A stretch of DNA of 64,000 bases, taken from positions 48,621,497-48,685,496 of the forward strand of contig CM063107.1 of assembly GCA_031841125.1 (NCBI GenBank), given 5' to 3'. Each line of letters opens with the position of its first letter. The first letter of the stretch is position 1. A program made the position numbers and the translations under genes. Of this stretch, positions 40,101-52,100 are shown in pieces. The DNA comes from Acanthococcus lagerstroemiae (Eukaryota > Arthropoda > Insecta > Hemiptera > Eriococcidae). The notes below the pieces were generated by a model. The model searched no databases and had not been told where the DNA came from. It worked only from the letters and a program-made list of their open reading frames with translations.

Positions 40101-43100
40101 TGTTAAATAGTGATTTGTTAGGAAGTTATCAGTGATTTTGTAGAAAAATTTTACCTGCTTATTTTTCACGTTTTTTGATATGCCAAAAAAAGGATGTGCG
40201 GGAAAAATCATGTTAAATATTTATTGATTTTGTTGGTTTCAATTGTGTTTTTATTATTTTATAAGGTTCAAAGACACCTTTTTTAGATAATTATTTAAAA
40301 ATAGTTGCCATCTTGTATTGACGCGGGGAATTTGAAAATTTTCCAAATTTTTTTTGAAAGTGCCATAACTTTGCGAAAATTTAACTTTTCTGGGTTTTTA
40401 TCCGCTTCCGTGGTATATTTTATGTCCTAAATTTATTTCTGATCGAGAAATTAGGCAAAAATATGATTTGGAAGTTGACCCAAATTTGGCACGACCGAGA
40501 ATTGGCAACTGTTTCGAAATCAACTAGCCACGAAAATTTCAAGTTGACTTAGATTTTCATGCCAATTTTCGGTCGACCAAGAATTGGCAAATCAATGTCG
40601 AATTTCGAACAGCAATAAAAACTCACCTATTCATCTTACCGCCTTTTCGTTTCCTCCTGGTTCGTTTTACTTGGTCTTTCATGGTATAATAAGCAACATT
40701 ACTTTGGAGAGGTGACCAATAATTGGCAACCATGACAAATTATGGTCAAATTGATACTTTCAACACATTATTACTGTGATACCAGTCATGCTGTGCAGGG
40801 GCGGAGACTCGTGTCGCGCATGTCGCGCTTGCGACATGTCAGATTATTTTGCGACATGCCAAAAATTTGGACCTCGGAAAAAAGTTTTTCTTCTTAGTTT
40901 TTCCAATCGCAGTGAAATAAAAAGAAAACCACTTTTATGGTTGAACAGCGACACCTATTGGAATGTTACACAACTATACATAGGTGAATTTAGCATTTGA
41001 TGTAAAAGTTCAACTTCTGATAAAATTAGGTGCGTTCACCATTGCTGGGCTCTCCTGCTGACCTATTGGGGATTTACGTCATAGGGGTACGGGAAGGGGC
41101 ACTCACAGACTAACGCAGTGGAAGCTTAAAAATACCAACGAAGTCGAAATATATAGCCTAGCCGCTTACCGCTGAAATTAATGCCACTTGATGTGTTCTC
41201 CTCCATCCGTCGTTGTGACCAAACAGGTGTTCCTTCTAATCTACAGCTTAGCGATGTATATACAAATGTACAGGAGACAGGGGGCTGGAGCCTCTGCCCC
41301 CTATTTTGTGCCACAGTCCACCTCAGAGTTTGAGCAGGATGTAACAGACACAATAAAATTGATGCCCGTCCGTCTCATAGAGAGAGTGAGGGCTTCTCTA
41401 GTACACAAGACTAAAAGAACGCTGTAGGAACTTTACTACGCGATCTAATGTGCCAAGGGTAGCCTAAAAGGGGAGGTTCAAACTGGGCCCCTAAGATAGA
41501 GAGTCTAAAATCCTCAGAGTGCCTCAGAAACCCGGAGGTGTCCCTGAAGGAAGCCATTCTAGGACACTGCTGTGGAGAATCAAGCCATGACCCCCTACAA
41601 TACCCTTGGTCTACCCTGAACTATCGAACAAGTCCACTCAGCGGGAAGACCAAGGTGACGAACTCAAGATGGACGAATCTAAGATGCAAACCAAGGAGGC
41701 ATTTTTGTCCATTATTTGTCCAAAATAAACCTGCACTGTTAGTTGCCGAGATCAAAGCTAGAGGAGTTAGGGGAAACCAGGTACAAAAGAAAAGAGAGTC
41801 GCAACTTGATTAAATGAATAATGTAGGGGTGTTTATTCGTATTTTATATTTTCGTTATTCGTTACTGTATATGGAAAAATACTATTTTTTGAAATTGTCA
41901 AGGGGATGGGGGTCCAGCCTCCCTTAACGATTGAAATTTTGCGACATGTGGGAAAAATCTAAGTCTCCGCCCCTGATGCTAGGTGCTTCGTAATCATTGC
42001 AATTTGTAGATCAATTCTTTAATTTTATGATGCCATAATGGCCAATTTTTTATTCCTATTCTAATGGCAAATACGGCGCTTTAAAGGAGCTGACCAACTA
42101 CTGACATGTTGCCTTACTGTGATTTTTTTTTTAATTTTCTTCGCTGAAATTTTACCAGGAACATTTGTCATAGTGAATTCATTTGCGATCCTGCTTCCCT
42201 AAGTCTTAAAAGTCGAATGGCCGAAAAATCAGCACAGTAAACATACGGTAATATCAATGTACCTAGCTGATTTGGGGTTTTTCTTTATGTTCTCTACTAT
42301 GTTTTGAATACATTTTGTAAATTGAGTTCCAAAAAGCACTGAAGTGCTGTTCTTGAATGCTAATATGCAATCTTAAAACTGGTGATAAATGTAGGCATGC
42401 GGTAAACGGCTCCTCAGTCACCACACTTTATAGATTCTTTTTAACGAATGTAATTTAACAAGGACGTACCGAAGAGTTCTTCCTCGGGAAGGGGGCAAAA
42501 ATTGTGAAAGTCCCGACTGACTCAATGACTCAACTCAAAATTCCCAAGTATCAAAGTTAAAAAAAAAACAACTTCTGAATTGTTGGATTTTTCCAATTGA
42601 CTCATCTCAGAATTCCCAAATATTATAGCAAAAATAAAACCTTTGACTTGTTGGATTTTCCCAAGTCTGCCCGACTGAAATGGTGAATTTTCCACACTGC
42701 TGAGTGAAAAATTCCTACAAGAGGAGTCAATTCTCTCTTTCCCTTCCCCTACAGGTACGTCTCTGAAATTCAAAAAATCCCAGCGCAACTTAGGCAAAAC
42801 TCTGTAACCACGGGCATACTTAGTTGCCATTTTGATCCTTACTTTTTTCGAACACGTCGCGGTACGCATCGCAGGCCATCGTGAACGACGATTGAAGTTG
42901 CACGGGGAATGAAAGGATCAAAATGGCGGCTTAGCATACTCATGCTTACAGTGCCCTAACGTTAGCTCTTTCGAAATAGACGCGTCGGTATTTCATGCTA
43001 CTTTCGGAAGAAAAAACCAGCCACCAGAGTTCCTGCGTTATTTTCTGTTTTTCCCGCTATGATCGAGTTTTCAGTTATCGCTGTCTGTTTTTCCTTAAGG

Positions 43101-46100
43101 TTTTTCATTGCGGCGTTTTTTTCGTGTGTGGGTACGTCTTCGGTTTTTAGGTCATCATACCTACTCATCAGCTCTCATCAGTAATACACTATTCGCAGTT
43201 CGTTCCAATTTCGTATTTCACGGGATTCGCGAATCAGGCGAGGAATAATGTGCGAAAAAATACGCGAAAACATGACAGTTTTGTTTTGTCTTCCGAGAAT
43301 AAAGTTGTACAATTATTTATTTCCTCGAAAATCTTCGGGAAAAATTAGCGATGATTTCCAAAAGATTTCATTAGAAATCTTCGAGAAGATTCCAATTTGA
43401 TTTCCGAAGATAATTACCCCATCGGACATAACTGAGAAAAATCCCAGATGATTTCAGGAGAATTTTGTGGAATGAAATCTTTGGGAACACTCTCTGATGT
43501 TTTCCGAAGAATTTCGTCGAAAATCTTCGAGAAAATTTTCCGATAATTTTTGATGATTTTCTTGGGAAATGATTATGAAAAATCTGCGATGTTTTCCAAA
43601 GAATTTCATCAGAAATCTTCGAGAGATTCATCCTTTGATTTCCCAAGATAATTTCTGAGGATTTTTATCGAAAATATTAAGGAAAAATTTCCGATCTTCT
43701 TCGAAGAATTCCATCGGACAAAATTGAGAAAACTCCCCAATGATTTCAAGAGAATTTTTCCGGAAAGAAATTTGTAAAACAATCTCTGATGATTTCTGGA
43801 GAATTTCATCAGAAATTTTCAGAAAAAACTTCAAATGTTTTTCAATGAAGTTCTTCGAAAGTTTTCCGATGATTTTTGTTGATTTCCTTGGGAAATGTTT
43901 GGGGAAAATCTGCGATAATTTCCAAAGAATTTCATCAGAAATCTTCGAGAGATTTCATCCTTTGATTTCCGAATATAATTTCCGAGAAATTTTATCGAAG
44001 ATATTCAGGAAAAATTTCCGATCATTTTCGAAGAATTTCATTGGACATAATTGAGTAAAATCCCCGATGATTCGAAGAGAATTTTGTCGGAAAGAAATCT
44101 TTGAGAGTTATCCCTGATGATTTCTGAAGAATTTCATCGAAAATTTTCAAGATTTGTTTTCCGAAGTAGTTCTTCGAAAATTTTTCGATAATTTTTGATG
44201 ATTTCCTTGGGAATTGTTTGGGGAAAATCTGCGATAATTTCCAAAGAATTACATCAGAAATCTTCGAGCGATTCATCCTTTGATTTCCGAAGATAATTTT
44301 CGAGGACTTTTATCGAACATATTAAGGAAAATTTTCCGATCATTTTCGAAAAATTTCATCGGACATAATTGAGAAAAATCCTGATGTTTTCAAGAGAATT
44401 TTGTCGGAAAGAAATCTTTGAGAACAATCCCTGATGATTTCTGGAGAATTTCATCGGAAATTTTCAGAAAAAACTCCAAGTGTTTTCCGAAGAAGTTCTT
44501 CGAAAATTTTCCAATAATTTTTGATGATTTCCTTGTGAAAAGTTTGGGGAAAATCTAATGATTTCCAAAGAATTTCATCTGAAATCTTCCTTTGATTTCC
44601 GAAGGTAATTTTCGAGGACGTTTATCGAAAATGTTAAGGAAAAATTTTCGATCATTTTCGAAGAATTTCATCGGACATAATTGAGTAAAATCGCCGATGA
44701 TTCGAAGAGAATTTTATCGGAAAGAAATCTTTGAGAATAATCTCCGATAAATTCTGAAGAATTTCATAGGAAATTTTCAAAAAATTTAATATTTTCTAAA
44801 GAAATTTTCCGATAATTTTGATGATTTTCTTGGGAAATGGTTGGGAAAAATCTGCGATGATTTCCAAAGAATTTCATCAGAAATCTTCGAGAGATTCATC
44901 CTTTGATTTCATGATTTCCGAAGGTAATTTTCGAGGACTTTTATCGCAAATATTAAGGAAAAATTTCCGATCATTTTCGTAGAATTTCATCGGACAAAAA
45001 AATAATTTAAAAAAAAATTCCCGATGATTTTAAAAGAATTTTGTCGGATAGAAATCTTTAGAACAATCCCTGATGATTTCTGGAGAATTTCATCGGAAAT
45101 TTTCAGAAAAAATACCAATGTTTTCCAAAGAATTTCGTCGAAAATCCTCGAGGAAATTTTCCGATAATTTTTGATGATCTTCTTGGGAAATGTTTGGGAA
45201 AAATCTGCGACGATTTCCAAAAAATTTCATCAGAACTCTTCGAGAGATTATCCTTTGATTTCCGAGGAATTTGATCAAAAATATGTATTGAGGAAAAATT
45301 TCTGATTATTTTCGAAGAATTTCATCAGACACCACTGAAACGAAGACGCGCGCGTGAAAAATCCGACGCGCTTAAAACAAACACGAGAAACGCCTAATTT
45401 GTGCGCGAAAATCGAAGACGCGCGCGTGAAAAAAACGGGAACTCTAGGAGGGTAGAGGGTTTACTCTATAGGAATTCTGGAGGCTGGTTTTTTCTTCCGA
45501 AAGTGGCATGAAATACCGACGCGTTCGAAATAGATGCATTCAATTATTTCTTTGTAGTACCAATATTATTATGAAAAACTGCAGCTCGCGGTTTCCGATC
45601 ACATATTTTTACTTTGAAAAATATGAATAACAATTTTGTACTTGTACTTGGAAATGTGGTGCACGGGTTGAAATGTATTTCATACTTTAGCCGAAGTGGT
45701 ATTTGAACTAGGTATGCAATTTATAGAAAGGGCGATAACCAGGTCCAGTTACCGTGAAAATAGACGTCTGGAATATTGACTTTATTATGAAATCATGTTG
45801 ATACTTGTAGGAAAGGATTCGATATACCTATTAAACATAATATTTTGGAGTTTAATATTCATTACAGTAACAGTAAGAAACCTCTTCAAACATCGTGGTC
45901 GGTAACTTGCACTTTATCTACCATTGTTGGCTTTCGGAATAGCAATGAATTAGTAAAACAAGCCCTCGTTTCACTAATCTTGATGATGTATTTTGGCGGC
46001 ATTGTAGCCCGTAATCATGCAAGAGTATGCCAATTTTTTCTCGTCCTCTTCCCTCTCGAAGAAACGATGATTCGAATATCTATAGTTTGTATTTGTGTCC

Positions 46101-49100
46101 GGCTACATCCGACTTCCGGGATTAGGTTCATTCCCCTTCTCGTATTTCGCTGCGGGTTTCCTGCGCATCGTTTTAGAAAATTGGAAAAATCTGTTATTTG
46201 AAAATGATATCATCGGGGCGTGGCAATTTATTATTAACCCCGTATCGAAAAGAAAAAAGTGAGTGAGAAAAAAAATATACGGTTATTATTTTTAGCGCAT
46301 GTGCGCGCACAGCCGAACTAAATAACATATGGTGTAATTCTCACTTCATTCCATTACCATACAGCCAATCCATTACGTAATGGATGTTGGAAAATGCGTG
46401 AAAATAGGCGTATATATGTTTGAATTCTTTTTTGTCTCCCGCCCCCTCGTATGTACTCTTGTATGTGCTGAATCACCATGTCTGGTTACCTCGTGTGCAG
46501 AGTAAAAGGATTGAAAATGTTCTCGTTATCGCTAACCGAGTAATTTGTCAGCTGTAAGGGCAACCGGGTTTGCGTAACACCTTTATCCGGAGCACTTGAG
46601 TCGGCTTGATTTTGATAAAACGCCACACGTCGGCATTCCGGATATCAAGAAAATGACTTACACACGCGAAAAGGACTGACTTTTGAAAATGCACCGCGTG
46701 GTGAACCGATGTATGCACACCGGGGTATGTCTTGCGGATTTTTCGAAGGGGCTTAATTTACAACACTAACCCGATGCCGGCGTTGCAATTTTCAAAATTC
46801 GTTTCGCGAACACATGCAGCAGACAAGCAAAATGCAATATTACGACCCCTGTTTTGCGTTTCGCGAGTGCACGCTCTTAATACACGCGAAAGTGATTGAT
46901 TTGGAAATAACGAGTCTGCACCGCTGTGCTATGATGTACCGTGTACCCTGCTCGGCAAAATTTCATAATGTAATCGAGCTAGACAAATGCTAAAATTACT
47001 TTTTCTTTTTTTTTTCTTTCTCTTTTTTTTTTTTTTTTTTTTTTTCCTTTTTAGATTCGCGCAACAGATGGTGGCACTCCTAGCAAGAGCAACTCGGTGC
47101 GCGTCAACGTGGTCGTTTTACCGATTCCGGACGAGTCCGCTCATCCGCCGCTGATCAAGCAGCCCGGTCAGCAGGTGGACGTTACTGAAAGCGATTCCGT
47201 CGGGTTCTTGGTCGCCTTGATCCAAGCTAACGATGAGGACGGTGATCACTTGTGGTACCATATTGAAAGTACGTAGTTGAAGGCTGTACCTATAACTGCC
47301 TATAGTACATCTTAAGAACACACTAAAGAGATGAGTCATCTGCCATTTTTATTCACAATGACGTAATCGCTAATTTGAACACATGTTGAAGGAATCCCGT
47401 TCAAAGTCGTTTCGTGAACAGTGTATTCATTTATTTGTATCATAAATTATTCAAAATTGTGGTAACTCACCCAAAAGGTGATTTTTGATGGTTTTTTCAC
47501 ATAGAAATCATTTTTCTGTTCACCATTCGGCTCGGTCTGTATTACCTGAGTGTAGGGGAGAGTGTTGTACCATGGACTCCAATTTACGTTTTTGCTTCTA
47601 AAATGCAAGTATATAGTCAGAAAAAGTTCGTTTTAGGCTTAAACGAAAATAAGGACCTTCATGAAAAAAGGATCTATGGACTGCTGCAGAAAATCATTCA
47701 AAAGAACATACCTGCTTGCATATATGTAATGGGGTAAATCCACTCAATATACGTTTACAGTGGAACAGAATTGAGCAGAGCGCGGAAAATAGGAATTGAC
47801 GACGTCAGAATAAAAAGGGCGCATAAAACGAAGTGAATTTCGTGAAAATCGGATGCGAAGTTTCGGGAGGGTATTGAACAATTGGTTGGCAAAACTGTTG
47901 GTTGATGGTCCAAGTCAAGATTCTTGTAACAAAGGGTTAGCTCATCCAGAATGCAGCCCGCACAATGCTGAGGTCACCATGGTGCTCAGCGTTTGCTGCA
48001 TAAATGATACCTACGCACACAGACGTACACTTCAACGCGCAATTATTCTAGTACAGCCGCAGTACAGCACTATAGTGACGTCACACAAACGTAGCGCCTA
48101 GGAAATAAGCTAACTCCTATTGGAAAAAATCTTGTCTCCAAAATATTATCATTCTACTTGCGCGGGAAGATAATAGTTTCGTCTGAATGTAGTTCTTTTT
48201 TCCGAAGCAAATGAAAATACAGTGAGCAGTTAAGTGCCCTTCATGATTCGACAGTCTTGTTCGTCATATAAAACGAAATAACTTCCGAAGTAAGACTCAT
48301 ATGTACTGAAAATACTGTCTTACTTCACAACCCGTACAACACCAATATTTTTGCTTAATTCTTCCACCCGTTCACTCACATTTTACCGAATCTTACTATC
48401 TCATTCGAACAAAGTAAACAGTACTGAAATAGAAGTCATGCATTTCAACCGATGATAACTCGACAATCAATCACGTTACAGAACTGGGGAAAGTGTTCAC
48501 AGACGCAGCGATGAATGCAGAATCTACATCCGTGGTCGCCTCATAAAGGGCACATGCCCTCTTATGTGCCCTTTTTACTCTGACTTCGTTAATTGTCATT
48601 TTCTTTGCTCTGCTCTCCTCCCGTCTCCATTACGTTGTTCTGCTCTCTTGTTCTCTCTGATCCACTGTAAAAATACATTTTCTTCAAAGTAAATATGTAC
48701 CTGCTTCCCAGTCCGACAGAGAAATGTGAAATGTGGTTCAGAATTATATTATGTGTTGTGAATTTATAGGGGAGAACGTTGTACCATAGACCCCAAATAC
48801 TTCTGTAGCCTCCTGGATTGAGCATTCCTCATTATTTACTGCTTTCACAGCCGCTCTCATATCACACGCTACAACTTTTACCTGTTTATTTCCTTTCTTT
48901 CTTCGTGGTGTGGTCTATAACACATGAAACCTGAAAATTCAGGATAGGCCATGCTACAAACGAACGACTTTGAACAGAACTCCTGTTGCACATGTTTGAA
49001 TGGGCGGTAACGCACATTGAGAATATAAAATGGCTGATATAATGCCTATCTCTATAGTGCTCTAGCGCGGTTATTAGCTTGTTCTGAGCAAGACAGTTGT

Positions 49101-52100
49101 GGATTTAACGCTGGATTTACACACAAGTTATATAAGCATGCTATTAACAAGTTATGCTGAATTAACACCAAAGTTATAAGCATGCTATAAACAAGTACGC
49201 TACATTTAAAATGTTAAAACATAACTTGTTAATAGCATGCTTATAACTTTGGTGTAAATCCAGCATTACAGGGCAGCAGGCGAACACTGACTGACTGGGA
49301 TCCGTCCATAAAAGCTCATCTGGATTACCCGGCTACTAGGAGAGCAGAAAAATACCTAAATTTAACATCGTCGGATACATTTTTCTTTTTTTTTTAGGGG
49401 GGATACTGGAATTGGAATACGTTAATAAATTTTTGACATTTATTTTAATGTCAATTAATTATTCTTCGATTCATTTTTTTTTTTAAATTAAGTTATAATC
49501 TTTTTTAATAAAACGACCCCCAAATAATTTTATTTTTTTATTTTTCTGCGTGGCAGGCCGATGGATACCTGTTCGCTCTGTACCATTCTTTGTTAACAAT
49601 GTAATATTTTTCCAGGCGGAGATCCTCGTGCAGAATTCATGATCGGCGATAGTGGTAATGTGCTGTTGGCGAAACAGCTGAATTGGGAAGTACAACAGAA
49701 ATATAACCTCACGATACGTGTAACCGATGGAGTGCATACTGTTCATACTCAGGTATATAACTGGTATCAGTTGTCGAGAACCCCGTCAAACTTCTTTAAA
49801 ATCCGTTTGAATTCGTCTTTAATCCTCAACTCATTGGTGGATACATAGCTTTGGACTGCAATCCATAAAGGATATCATTCTCGGCTGTATATTTTTTCTT
49901 CTCATGCTTCTAATTCGATAATTTTCAGTTATTCGTTAACGTGGTCAGCGTAAATAAATTCCGTCCAGCCTTCACGAAGAAAGTCTTCCTGGCCAACGTT
50001 TCCGAGAGTACGCCGGTGGGCACAAAAATACTCCAGCTCAATGCCACCGACCAGGATCACGAGCAGAATCTATACTACAGCATACACAATGCACAGAGTC
50101 TGTCCTCTTTGAAAATATTCAATCTAGATTACCAGACCGGAGCGCTATCAATCGCCGAATCCCTGGATAGGTACATTTTTAATACCCTCGCGTAATGACC
50201 ATTAATAATTTAAGCTCGGTCGGCCATGAATAATGTCGAAACGAATATTTTCTCTCGCAGGGAGAGCATTGCGCAGCACGTGCTAACTGTGATGGTAAAG
50301 GACGAGGGAACGCCGTCGAAACGAAATTACGCTCGCGTCGTAATCGACGTGTTCGACGCCAACGACCACGCTCCGGAGTTCAGCATCGGCATCATGCAGG
50401 GCAGGGTGTTCGAAACAGCTACCGTGGGCACGACTGTGGTGCAGGTCTTTGCTGTGGATAAGGATCACGGCGACAATGCGGCTATCACGTATCATATCGC
50501 TTCTGGTATGTATACCAACTCACCACTAGTAGTAGTTCGAGGCAGGGCTGTAACCAGATTTTTGCACTGAAGGAGGCAAATTAGGTCTTTAGAGTCGCCT
50601 GGATGGCGTAGCTGTAAGAACGACAGCTTTTGAAACCCAAAGGTTTTGAGTTCGAATACCGCTTCGTCCAGCGTTTCAGGTAATGTCTAGGTGCATTATA
50701 CAACTATTACCTGGAACGTACCGTGGTGCAACAGTTAGCAGCAGAGGTAATGGAAAAGCAGGCAATCTGTTACCAGCATCTCGGGAGCGTCTATGGAACT
50801 GCCACAACGGAGCTCAGGGTTGTAATAACCCGGCTAGTGAAGTTGGCGTACTACTACACAGATAACTTAGAAAGCAAGCTGGCGCTACTACATAAGGCTC
50901 AACACGTTAGAAGAGGCATAGTGCAATGGACTCAAAGTCCGAGCACTCGGTTTAACCACCATCTCTCCCACAACATTTAACATTAGGTTTTTAGAGGGGC
51001 AATCAAATTTTCGCAGCTTTGAAACAAAAGTATCTTTTTCACTTGAGTTACAGATGTATTTGGAAAACTTGTTCGGGGTTAGCACATCATCAGTGTTTTA
51101 CGCAGATTAAAGCAAATTAACCAGTAATGACCAACTATTTTCATTACATATTACCAACTAGTCTAGAAACATGAAAAAGGGTGAACTCATAACTCTACCA
51201 AAAAACAATAACTACAAGGGCAACATGGAAGAACAGAGAAATTGTTAACTGGATCACTACCATGCCAATTCAACAACTCTTACTACAATGAAACAGAAGG
51301 CTTATTAGTGGGTTCGATTACGTCTGTCCTCTTTACTTAGGAAAATCTACGCGAGCAACTTTGAAAATGGCTTGTAATAAAAGCAAACAACGTTAAACTA
51401 TGGCTGAAATATGTAGATGACACTTTACTAGTATGGACTGAAACGTTCAGACTGTAGTCAAATTTCTTACAGGAACCAACAGCTTAGACAACAACATACA
51501 ATTTACTTTGTAAAAGAGAAACAGAACAATGACCGACCACCCAAATGACAACCAATCCCATGAAGAATGTCATTGCAGTGCTGCTGACAGTTTTACTGCC
51601 AGCATAACTAATAATGCAGAGTTATTTAAATACATGAATTGGGGTGGTTAAGAAATTCTTATTGGCTGCAAACATGCCAGTGGAATGTTAGTCATACTGC
51701 CATAATATTACTGAGGTGTAGCTGTGAGGTCCCTGTAAAATAAGGTTGTACTACAAATTGTAGGTTAGTTCACATACTGCTAGCTCATTGCTATCTAAGT
51801 CGGCTGTGCTGCAATAGCGCACCCCTAACCCTCTGCCAGTTCACGGAATGCCAGCTTATAACCTGTTGTACCGACCGTGTCTACCAACCCATTGCCAAAG
51901 CCAAATATTGTCTGACAGTAGACTGGAAGTATTCCCATATTCTTTCGGCAGTATTTGCTTGGCATCACGGCAGTATTGCCATATCTGCTGCTAAGTTCTG
52001 GCAGTATAGCTGCTATATCCGCTGGCAGTGACGCTGCAATAGGTACATTTTATTTTTGGAAGTGAAATTCACAAGAAGTTCAATGAGAAAATGTAGCACA

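Larger units (their letters stand above)
29045..47054 (+). other. intron 6, 18 kb
   Basis: The longest intron. It carries a 3-unit tandem repeat (29650-29990), an RTE-like relic (30690-31262), TIR elements at 31927-32866, 33964-34363, 34504-34860, 37207-37507, 40796-41975 and 42463-42760, a minisatellite (36310-36645) and the foldback-like element (42981-45523). In 37513-40787 and 45535-47000 I see no gene and no clear element. A 118-codon frame at 45845-46201 is unrecognised. The end is a very long T-rich tract. Confidence 0.7.
47269..49615 (+). other. intron 7
   Basis: A 2.3-kb intron with a foldback-like inverted repeat (47750-48670), a palindromic MITE (49106-49268) and AT-rich sequence. 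GGGGAGAGTGTTGTACCATG at about 47555 and a similar AGGGGAGAACGTTGTACCAT at about 48768 are direct copies around the first. Nothing else was recognised. Confidence 0.65.

Noticed and set aside
43371..45278. Several frames of 60-100 codons rich in Ile, Phe, Lys and Ser on both strands
   Set aside because: They arise from the ~46-nt repeat, whose length is not a multiple of three, and they read the same on either strand. Not genes.
45845..46201. 118-codon frame upstream of exon 7
   Set aside because: No domain, no exon-like boundaries in phase with the cadherin gene, and no codon pattern like the real exons.
50601..50670. Functional tRNA gene
   Set aside because: The T stem does not pair and the anticodon loop lacks U33, so only a SINE-like or pseudo-tRNA reading is kept.
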